A DNA stretch of 64,000 nucleotides from Corallium rubrum. Lineage: Eukaryota; Cnidaria; Anthozoa; Scleralcyonacea; Coralliidae. The DNA lies in the NCBI GenBank assembly GCA_964035015.1, contig OZ036002.1, positions 5,240,877 through 5,304,876 on the forward strand. Reading direction: 5' to 3'. Below are positions 28,891 to 40,300 of the stretch, piece by piece. The notes below the pieces were generated by a model, which saw nothing but the letters and a program-made list of their open reading frames with translations, was not told where the DNA came from and did no database searches. Each line of letters begins with the position of its first letter. Position 1 is the stretch's first letter. Made by a program: the position numbers and the translations under genes.

Positions 28891-29821
28891 CCTAATCGAT
28901 CTTAGCTTGCCTAGCAAACTATCAGACGCTTCTGAGATGAGCAGGTGGCTCGGATCCTTGTCGCTGATATGGCCGCAGTCTGTCGGGGCAATCCGTTCAT
29001 CATATAAAGTGACAAAACATATGAAATGGCTGGTAACTTGTTGTCCAAAAGGTCAAAAAGCTGACAAAGCCATTAAACATTCTAAACTGGACATCGGACG
29101 TGAGTTAGTGCCGAACTATTGAGACGTTGCTAAAGAAACAGAAAATTTATCGGATCGATCACGAAATTTCATTTATTAGAATCTCGCGTAATAAGTAGCC
29201 TCCTAGCCCCGCCCACACAGGACGAGCATCTTGCGTGGTTATTTATTAACATTTGTATTTATATATGTACTTTGATTGCAAAACCGACCGTACATGTTTT
29301 GTGGTATGGCCAGCAGGCACGCATGCCGCAAACCTCGGGAGTCACTAGCAAAGTCAATGTGGGTCATTACGTCCGCGTCCAACCAGTTCTGTATGGTCAC
29401 AATAATACAACAAAAGAATCTTCGCGAAGGTATACATACAATAATATAGAGCAATACATACAATTTTATCTGCGTGTGAAGTTTCTGCAAGGTGGTACAT
29501 CTTAAGGCCTATATCTACACGATATACCATTCTGGTGTACGATTGTCATGTTGGTGTATGTGATTCACAGAAAAGTGTGTAAAAAGCGTTTTGCAACATT
29601 AATTCACTGTCGAATCATAAACAAGAACTTGTCGTGTCGCTAGAATCACATACGCTAAAATGATAATCGTATATATATAAAAGAATTGTAATCTGCGGAC
29701 AGGACTTAACACGTTCCAAGCTTCACAATTCCTCTTTCATTAGCTTCTTAATTTTCCAGAGCTGAGGTAACTCTCTTGCCTAGATATATGAGAAAAATCA
29801 GAAATAGTAATAAACTTTAAA

Positions 29822-30036
29822 ACGACTAAAAACGATAGTAAAACAACTTAAAAACGACAGTAAAACGACTTATCAGAACGACAGTAAAACGACTTAAAAA
29901 CGACAGAAAAACGACAGTAAAACGACTTAAAAACGACAATAAAACGACAGTAAAACGACTTAAAAATTACAGTAAAACGACAATAAAACGACAGTAAAAC
30001 GACTTAAAAACGACAGTAAAACGACTTAAAAACGAG
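29822..30036 (+). repeat. Minisatellite of AAAACGACAGT/AAAACGACTTA units
   Basis: Roughly 215 bp made of two alternating 10-12-bp modules, AAAACGACAGT and AAAACGACTTA, in irregular order. Sits upstream of RBKS and downstream of MLH3; no gene overlaps. Confidence 0.9.
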
Positions 30037-30137
30037 AGAAACCGTCTGGTAATAAACTGGGCTTTTTTGAAATGAAAAAAAATCCTAGATTGATGGTTTT
30101 GAACGTAGGATAAAAAGTTACTGTTCATGACCTAAAA

Positions 30138-30462
30138 TTTCGACACTCCCATCTATAGTGTCTTCATCTGGGGTGATCGTTGTGAAAACAGGTCCCATGT
30201 CTATACACTAGTCTCTCTATCAGAGAACCACTGATGACGTTATCTATCAACAACATGCAAATACTGTATGCTTCTTGGTATAATGGACCACCATGATAGA
30301 GGTCGCTTATTTATATTGTGACGACGGTGGTTTGTTGCCAGAAGCGTATCTGCATCTTGTTGATAGACAACGTCATCAATTGTTCTATGATAGAGTATAA
30401 TGAGACACGTCTTAATAACGATCACCCCTGATAAAGACACTAGATCGGAGTGTCGAAACGTT
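30138..30462. repeat. Inverted-repeat element
   Basis: TTTCGACACTCCCATCTATA...GTGATCGTTGTG on the left pairs with AACGATCACCCCTGATAAAG...GGAGTGTCGAAA on the right. A second inner pair surrounds TGATGACGTTATCTATCAAC and its partner near 30360. Confidence 0.65.
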
Positions 30463-31357
30463 ACAACATGTTCTCTTACGACTATACATGTAGTTTCCAC
30501 TCAGGAAAATCTTTCGCAGGATAGGAACGGACAGGAAAGTTTCCTTTGTGTTAAAGTCATTAGCTCCAACCAAGAGCTCACAAGGCAAAGAAAACTTCCC
30601 TGTCCGTTCCGGTGTCACGAAAAGGGAGTTCTGTGTCCCACATGCCATATGTTAACTGAAAAGCATATAACTATAACTGGGTGTTGTGATTAGGTTTAGG
30701 GTTATCGGGGGATTGTGCTTATTAAGTGTTAGGGTTGCCAGGGGGGTTGTAATTTGGTTTAGAGTCAGGATTAGAGGTGGATCAGGGTTTGGATGGAGTT
30801 GTGTTTCAATTATTTTAAAATTCACGATACCATGAGAGAACGTTGGGTAATAACAATAATTTTTTTTTAAGTTATGTTCAGAAACTTTTAAGCCAGAGTA
30901 GCGTCAAACTTATAGCCACGTGTACAGCCTGAATAAATACAGCCCAGGTTACGGTCAAACCTGGCTGCATTGGAAATTTAGTTACTTACAGACGTGAAAG
31001 CAACGGATTGGCAACATCATGTCCTACTATAGACTATTTCTTGTTTAACCATTTCACAACAAAGCCGATTCTAACATGTTGTCTCTTTCTAAATATTCTC
31101 CCTATTAGGTTAGCAGTATTCGATTTATAACACAGGTGTACCGGATTCGCGCGTATGCAAACGTTTGGCAGTGGTGTTATACTACAGTTCCTTGAGAAGT
31201 TCCTGAATATTTTTTTACACTTGTTAGAATTCGGTGGTAAATGAGTAAGTGCAGGTGAATTAGTGCTATACGTCTTTATCTGGCTTAAGTGAAGAACAGT
31301 AATGTCAAATGTGACTTTTATCTGGCTTAAATTAAGAATGTGCAGTAAAGTCAAATT

Positions 31358-34300
31358 TTAAAATAAGAAGTCAACCCTCACGTTCTTCGGTGTTTCCTTT
31401 TGTGTTAGCTTCATATTGATTAATGGAATCATAGAAGGTCTGAAAAATCAAGAATAACAATTACTATAAAGAAGTGTACAAGAAACTGATTAGCAGAAGA
31501 AAAAATAAGAACGTCAGTAAGAGAAAGAGATTGCAAAAGCTCTAATAGATATAGGTGTATGCGCCTTCTAGAACCAGTTTTCCACTAGGTGACTTTTTTC
31601 GCGCGAATGTTAGAATTGAATAGATTTTTAATTAGTTCCGGTCCAGAGCTTATAAAACAAAAGAAAAAGTCACTTCGCGCGAAAAAAAAAGAAAGTCGCG
31701 TAGTGGAAAACCGCCTAAAAGACGGGAGGAAACACCAAAAAACCGCCAATTATAAGCAAGCTGAATGGATCTTAATTTGAATATAAATGAACAGATCATA
31801 GTTGCAAAAAAAACTTTCGGCCATTTCTTACTCTTATTGCCTATTAGAACATAGTCATAATTTTTTCCAAGCGAAGCTTTCATGATTTTTACCTTCCATG
31901 CGCACATTGGAAAGGAAGATCGCATTTTGAAAGCGATTTCATAAGTTCTTCACAATCTTCAAAAGACAGCATGTCTCCGAACCGGATTGCACCTGCAAAA
32001 AAAAAGGAAGAACACAACAAAAACATATTATTGTCATACAAAGTCATATTCATATATTCAGAACAACACTTCACTTGAGAATATACGTGAGAGGGGTACG
32101 CATTCGATGTTTATCTAATATTTCTTAAACTCATTAATAATTCACGAATTATCGTAGGCAATCCATGAACGTATACCACATCACATGCTACCCAATGAAA
32201 ACCTGTACGAAACTTTCTAGTGAACTGGATCACATTTCGTAATCTGCATATTGAAATCAATGAAGAAAACACCACAAATCGCGATGCGAATACTCGTTTG
32301 AGAAGCAAGATCAAACACTCGTTTATCGTGTTTCATCAGGGGACTCCAAACACTCGGGGCTACGCCCTCAGTTTTCATTTGTTTTTCTCGTGTTCTGAAG
32401 TAATATATCATACACGAGGAGGCGTGTTTCATCAGGATATCCAAACACTGAGACGTTTGTTGATAACCGAGGCGTAGCCGAGGTTTTTGAACAAACTTCG
32501 AAATGTTTGGATATCCTGATGAAACACTCCTCCGAGTGTATGATATAGCATCTCAAACAAATCAATATTTTAAGAGAAAATCAAGATAAAAGTTTGCTTA
32601 ATTTATGTAATTTCTTCCCCCGATAACCAAACCACAGACACGATATGAGTTCATGATATGAATTATTAACGAGTTTGAGATCTCTTCCTCGTGTTTGATC
32701 TATTACTTCAAAATTCATTAATAATTCCTGCGTGAGAAAAACTCAAAGGAAATCAGTATCACGTCGTTCATATATGCATGCATGTAATAAAGATACGCTC
32801 AAAATTTCTCCGATCTTTTTCAGCTTAGACAACATGAAGTAAAGTAAGGCGACTTTATTTATCGACGTACGTGTAGCGTCCAGCGCTATGGGAACTTGTA
32901 CTTAGCTTGTAGACTGTATGTATAGTTGTATGTACTATAGTCGTGACTGTATAGTTGACGGGTGTGTTTGTGTAAATAGCGCGAGTCGTGATACGGCAGT
33001 TGTTGTTGAGTTGTCGTCCAGTAAAGAACATCATTTTACAATCTGCTGTTGTGGCTTTCTACCTCGGCTTGGGCGGCAATCGACACACTCAGGTTAACAA
33101 CCCGCCTGAACATCGGCAAAACGTTACAGAGGGTAACATATGACAGTATTTAGATACTGATAACCCAATGGTCCTCACCCCTTGATGGAACTAGTTCGTT
33201 GATTTTGCGGAGGGAGGAAAACCAGAAAACACCCTCGCGAGGCACATGCAGTTGATAATCAATAACTCTACTCACATCAAGCTAATTTGGTCACCCATCC
33301 GAGTACTAATGAGTAATGATTTATTTAACGCCGTTAAACACAGGATGTGGTTGCCCCGAGCCAGAGGCTCATGATTAAAGTGCACGACATAAGCTAAGAC
33401 CTAAGTGTTGATTTTACGGAGGGAGGAAAACCGCAGAACCCTGCGAAAAACCCTCGAAGCACAGGAGAGACCAACTAAACTCCACTCACGTAAGGGTTAT
33501 TCCCAGACGGTCACCCATCCAAGTACTAACCCCATCTAACTGGGCTTAACTACAGTGGTGAGAGGCAGCGCCCTAACAGCACACGTCACCCGTGCTTCCC
33601 CTAACTCCATTCGACCGGGCTTAACTTCAGCGGTGAGAAGCAGCGCCCTAATAGCTTTTCCACTCATGTCTCCCAAAATATCTAGAGCAATGAACTAATG
33701 AAACTATTTTTTCAGCTGCTCATGTATATTTTCTATATCAATTATCGAAACCACTTTAACCCTTTATCGACCACTGTAGCCTTTAGTATTTTACTCTGGC
33801 TAACGCCAGACGATTTTACTCGTCAATAGAAGAGCTCCTGGTCAATATAGGGTAATCATATCAAGGAATTCACATTACCGTGGCAAGCGTGTGAGTTTAA
33901 AGTTCTCACTATTGATTTCGGCAGAGCCGTAGTATTAGCGCCTTTCGTAGCAAACAGGGCCTGGAAGGACGAGAAAATATCAAGAAAAATGAGATATGAT
34001 GTTAGACATTTTTTTATTGATTTTTGTTTATTAAAACATAATACAGACTGATGTGAAATATCTTACTTCAATTTGGTCCTTGATGAGTTCCTGTTAAGTC
34101 AAGAAAATCATGAGTTATTCTTAATATCATTAGTAATAATCATTATCATTATTGTAGTCACCGTCGTCATCAATGTAATCATCAACATCATGATCATCAT
34201 CAACATCATCATCTTTATCAACATCATCATCATCATGTACCACTACCACCACCACTATTATGATCATAATCAGTGGCACCACCACCACTATCACCATCAT

Positions 34301-37300
34301 CATTACCATTAACAGCAGTATGACCACCATCATCACCACCATCATCATCATTATCATTACCATCAACAGCAGTACCACCACCATTACCACCATCATCATT
34401 ATCATTACCATCAACAGCAGTACGACCACTATCATCACCACCACCATCATCATTATCATTACCATTAACAGGAGTATGACCATCATCATCATTACCATCA
34501 ACAGCAGTACGACCACCATCATCATCATCATTACCATCAACAGCAGTACGACCACCATCATCACCACCATCATCATCATTATCGTTACCATCAACAGCAG
34601 TACGACCACTATCATCACCACCACCATCATCATCATTATCGTTACCATCAACAGCAGTACGACCACTATCATCACCACCATCATCATCATCATTATCATT
34701 ACCATCAACAGCAGTACAACCACTATTATCACCACCATCATTATCATTACCATCAACAGCAGTACAACCACCATCAACACCACCATCATTATCATTACCA
34801 TCAAGAGCAGTACCATCACCACCATCATCATCATTATCACTACCATCAAGAGCAGTACCACCACCATCATCATCATTATCATTACCATCAAGAGCAGTAC
34901 CACCACCATCATCATCATTATCATCAACAGTAGTACCACCACCATCACCACCATCATTACCATCAAGAGCAGTACCACCACCATTACCACCATCATCATC
35001 ATTACCATCAAGAGCAGTACCACTACCATCACCATCATCATTATCATTACCATCAACAGTAGTACCACCACCATCACCATCATCATTATCATTACCATCA
35101 AGAGCAGTACCACCACCACCACCATCATCATCATTACCACCACCACCATCACCACCATTTTCAAAGCAGTAAGCTCCATTCCGATTACTCAACCTTTAAC
35201 GTACCTCGATGCTACTTTCTATTCCCTTGGGCAACGTGCTTCCAATTTCGAACTGTTCGCGGCCCAGAAAAACCGACGGCACGGTTTTTATTCTAACAGA
35301 TTGCTGTTGTTGGTTGGGCGATTGCTGCACATCATCAAACGTTATCCCAAAATCTTCTAGCTGAGTTCGAAAAGCATGCATGAGGTGAACTTCGTGGTTA
35401 GAGAAGAAGATCTTGCAAGGTGACAAGAGAGGCGAGGATTTTATTCTGGAGGATTTTGCTGTATCTGAAGAACTTGAGTACAGGTCTGCACGTAAAATAA
35501 TCAAAATTACAAAAATAAGAGAATACGTAGTATATAGTCATGTATATTTAAGTACTATACACAATGGAGTAGAATCCCTAAATTATACCATCCCTCGTTT
35601 GATATTACAATTTATCACTTCTCTTGTAGATTTTTATTACTGGTACATTATAATGATACACGTAATTTGAATAGCTAGCTCCAGTGCAGATCGGTTGTTA
35701 TTCCTCACCTTTGGTAAAGTTTTCAAGACGGACCCTTTCGTGAGCGGCGTGTTGATCGACTATCAGCAGTAAATCATCGTTTCTGTTGCCACTGCCTGTG
35801 GATATTACGGGTAAATATTGGGGAAAATAACTTTTAGTATAAATACACAGGTGATTATAGAAAATCACGCGCGCTGATTGGTCGAGCTACTTCGGATTAA
35901 TTCTCGATAATCACCTACAGCGTTTATTCAAAATGGCCGCCAGCCAAGTTGTCAATGCGACAGACGAGGAAATTAACAATTTTAAAGAAAATGTTGTTCC
36001 TAAAAGTACGAAAATGGGTATTTATACTAAAACAATTATTCGCCTCAGGCTCAGTAAATATTGGTGAATAATAACCTCGACTTCGTCTCGGTTATTATAC
36101 ACCGATATTCACCTCGCCTTCGGCGAATAATTGTTAAATATACGGAATAACATTTGCACGGGCGAAAAGAGAGAGACTAGAGACTTTAAGATACCCCGGG
36201 TTCGGTTTACGGGTACGGGTACCACCATTTTTGTTTACTCGTTGTATCTACCCGTTTTCCCATGGTAGATCATGGTCTACCCGTACATACGACTACGGGT
36301 ACGGGTAAACCCGGGGTATCTTAAGGTCTCTACTACGAGTAAACAAAAATGGCGGTACCCGTACCCGTAAACCGAACCCGGGGTATCTTAAGGTCTCTAG
36401 TAGAGCGTCTAACCGGTCATTGGAAGATTGCAAGTTCGAACCGTGCCTGGGGATCAGAAACCTTCTCTGACTAATTGAGCTTGACGAACGTCCGACAAAC
36501 GTCGGTTAAAACGTCTGTTAGAGAGAGTTAAAGTTACAGTAGCCTTAGGTTTAGTAGTGTGTATCAGGATTAGAGTTAGGATTATGAGGATTATAATCAG
36601 GGCTAGTGGAACTGTGGTAGGAATTTAAAATTAGGGTCGGGAATCTCCCTGTTGTACTTACCCACGTAGTGGCACACAATAAACTTGTTGTCTAGTTGAT
36701 TTATCACCTAAAAGTGATAAAAATATTTTTTTGGTTTTGTGGCACACTGGCGTCAGAGGCATATACATAAATTTAGTCAACTTTCATGACTATTTCCTCG
36801 CGTAATACAGGCTCGTTTGAGAAACAATTTTAAACACTAGTATTAGTACAAAAGCTAGAATTCTTCACTCCGACGCACTTCAAAACACCTTTACTCTTAT
36901 TTGTGTTTGAAGTATTGCATTTTGTCGTATCGAAAAACCCCACGCGTTATTAAAAAGACTCATCTTTTCAAAAAGCGCTCTTATTCGGACTTTGTCCCGT
37001 TCTCAAATCATTAATAATTCATGAACCAAAAACAAAAGAAATTAATGTTTAATCAGTGCTTTGAAATCGGAGGAAAAGTACTGGTGCTTTGAAATCGGAG
37101 GAAAAGTACTAGCACTGTGAAATAAAGAGAGGATATTACACGGTGGTGCGAAGATATGGATTTTATCTTCGAGTGGTGAAAACAATATTTTACGAATGAG
37201 CGTAGCGAATGAGTAAAATATCGTTTTTACCATGAGAAGATAAAATTCATATCTTCAAGCCAGCTTGTAATGTTCTTTTTATTATATAGATTCAATGCAA

Positions 37301-40300
37301 AAAGCGGTAAAATTCTAAATGACGTCATCGATATCTTCACTAGTGAGGATATGGCAAATACGACACTGCATATTTCCTCGTAAAACACTCCCATCTATAT
37401 AATAATGCAAATTATATTACGTTTCAGAGGTATCTTCGGAGTTTTGAGTTTGAGAAGTCAGTTCAAATACTCGACGTCGGACTTTACCGGGATTACAAAA
37501 CCCTCTTGCATTAAAAAGGCTCGCCTTTGGCTCGCCAATTCAAAAAGCACTCGGACTTTGAAATCCCGGTAAAGTCCTCCACTACTCCGTCTCGTATTTG
37601 AATTATTACGTAAAAGACGGTTTTCACTCAGGAAAATTTCCCTCACGACAGAAAGATTTTTTTTCATGTTAAAGCCACTAGTTCATATATAGAGAGCTGA
37701 CAAGACAACTCAAGAAAACTTCCCTGTGCGTTCTTGTCCTGTGGAAAATTTTCTTGAGTGAAAACGACGTCTACCATGCATTGCCATTGTCGAGTGAAAT
37801 CGTCCGTGGCGTTAGCCAATACAGTATCATTATCAACAAATAGTACCACTCCCTTTTTACCTTCATGTTCTTAAAACACTCCTTAGTGAAGTTAAATGGA
37901 TGTGCCTCTCCATGAACTTTAACCAAAGTTTTGCTTGCATTGGGAAAACTGGCATCCATGATCGTCTACAGATAAAATTTATTCGGTTACTTTTTAACTG
38001 AGTGTGAAGTTCGTAGAATTCGTTAGTGTACCGGTTTTCGTAACTAAAAAGCACCACATACCTTTCCATTTCCTTCAAAAACAGGGTTCACCCAGCTTTT
38101 CAACATAGTGTCAATTTCTTTTGATCCATTTCGAATTTCAGTGAGATGTTCACTTTTTGAATCCGGGCTCATATTTCTTGGAAGCCACGGTGTGAAATTG
38201 TGTGAAAGGTGGTGAGCAAAAGGATGGAGGGTCTGTGTTTGACAAGAAATCTTTGAGGCTGGTGATATTTTCATGGGATCTTCCTCACACAGTGGATTTT
38301 CTAGGCTGGTATTGCCTGTCCGTAGATTGACATACATTGGTTGTCTATGCCAAGAGCTGTACTGACATAGCCATTCAGAGTGACTGTTGATGTCATTGTT
38401 GTCATCACTATTGATATCTTCTACCATAGCATTATTTGCTGGCCTAGAACTAACCACTGTTCTGGAATCATCCTCTGCCCTGGGACCATCCATTGTCCTG
38501 CAACCATCCATTGTCCTGGAACCATCCATTGTCCTGGAACCATCTACTGTCCTGGAACCATCCATTGTCCTGGAATCATCCCCTGTCCTGGAACTGTCCA
38601 CTGTCCTGAAACCATGCACTGGTGTGGAACCATGCACTGTCCTGCAACCATCTACTGTCCTGGAACCATCCACTGTTCTGGAACCATTCACTGTCCTGCA
38701 ACCATCTACTGTCCTGGAACCATCCACTGTCCTGGAACCATCTACTGTCCTGGAACCATTCACTGTCCTGGAATCAGCCACTATCCTGGCACCATCCATT
38801 GTCCTGGAACCATCCACTGCACTGGAACCATCACCTGTCCAGCAGTCACCCACTGTCCTGAAATCAGTCACTTTCCTGGAGCCATCCCCTGTCCTGAAGT
38901 CATTCACAGTCCTGAAATCAGCCACAGTTTTGGAATCAGTCACTGTCCTGGAGCCATCCAATGTCCTGGAACCATCCACTGCACTATAATCATCATCTGT
39001 CCTGAAGTCATCCAAAGTCCTGAAATCAGCCACTGTCCTGGAACCATCCAATGTCCTGGAACCATCCACTGCACTATAATCATCACCTGTCCTGAAGTCA
39101 TCCAAAGTCCTGAAATCAGCCACTGTCTTGGAACCAGTCACTGTCCTGGAATCAGTCACTGTCCTGGAATCAGCCACTGTCCTGGAATCAGCCACTGTCC
39201 TGGAGCCATCATCTGTCCTGAAGTCATCCAAAGTCCTGAAATCAGTCACTGTCCTGGAACCATCCAATGTCCTGGAACCATCCACTGCACTATAATCATC
39301 ACCTGTCCTGAAGTCATCCAAAGTCCTGAAATCAGCCACTGTCTTGGAACCAGTCACTGTCCTGGAATCAGTCACTGTCCTGGAATCAGCCACTGTCCTG
39401 GAATTAACCACTGTCCTGGAGCCATCAACTGTCCTGGAACCATCCACTGCACTGGAATCACCAGTTATTGCCCTGGAATTACCTACTATCCTGAAATTGC
39501 CAACTGTCTTGGTATCACATTGATTCTCAGTGCTTTTGCTGACTTTCCCCATACAGCCCATCACTTTCAAAGTTTCCCTCTGACCATATCTACTTTTGCA
39601 GTGTGTACTCACATGCTTTGATTTTGTGTCACCATTCTTTCTGTAAGGAGAATTCCTTTCAGATCTATGACAATATTTCTGCAAAACTGTAAAGATTGAT
39701 GATTTTTTACAGTACTGAGGCTTTAACTGCTTCTGAGGAGATACAACCTTTTTAGCCAAGTCTTGCGGGGAACGTGATAGGGTGGGGGTAGCACTTGCAG
39801 TTTCTCCATTCGATGCTGACAACAGATTTGTAGTCGATTCTGACTGAATTTGATTGTCATCATTCAAACCAATGCTGTTTTCTGATGGAAATTGATCATC
39901 ATTGCTCAAAGCACTGCTGTTTTCGGTGACTTTGTTAATACTGCTGTACATAGTTTCTTGTTTGCCAAACTGGCTTGCATCACCTTCTGAGGTTGAACAT
40001 TGTCTTGAAGACTTCTTTGTCCTTTCATGTTCAACCACAGTTTCTTGCTTTCTCTTTGCTGTTGAGGAATACAAACTTCTTTTCATATCACTTGGGCAAA
40101 TGGACTTTCTGCAAACAGGTCCATCTAGACCATTGTGGTTACCTGAATCAGCATCCAACCTCTTGTTGTTGGAACAGGTATCACCAACTAGTAAGTGATT
40201 ATCAGAATCAACTTTCGATGATGCACTGGGCCCACAATCACCTGAGGCTTCTTCACCAATAATTCCTTCTTTCACAAGGAAGTCATTCAGACATTGTGTT

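Larger units (their letters stand above)
28285..31357. other. Intergenic RBKS-MLH3
   Basis: Holds the RBKS upstream region, a SINE-like copy (28770-28890, reverse), an AACGAC minisatellite (29822-30036), an inverted-repeat element (30138-30462) and degenerate TTAGGG-like sequence near 30690-30760. No gene recognised. Confidence 0.6.

Noticed and set aside
32868-33090. Solo LTR of a retrotransposon
   Set aside because: The sequence looks LTR-like near AGTCGTGATACGGCAGTTG and CAGTAAAGAACATC, but I could not find matching termini, target duplication or a second copy.
34130-35360. Open frames of 349, 319 and 366 codons on both strands
   Set aside because: They are produced by the period-3 triplet array in MLH3 intron 5; composition is Met/Val/Leu, Asp/Gly or Thr/Ile only, and no family matches.
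36394-36450. tRNA gene (TAGAGCGTCTAACCGGTCA...GCAAGTTCGAACCGTGCC)
   Set aside because: A- and B-box-like words occur but no cloverleaf can be drawn; likely a SINE scrap.
38380-39621. 413- and 200-codon plus-strand frames with CPGTIHCPGT repeats
   Set aside because: Antisense shadows of the in-frame 18-bp minisatellite of MLH3 exon 1; the minus frame continues into conserved MLH3 sequence on both sides.
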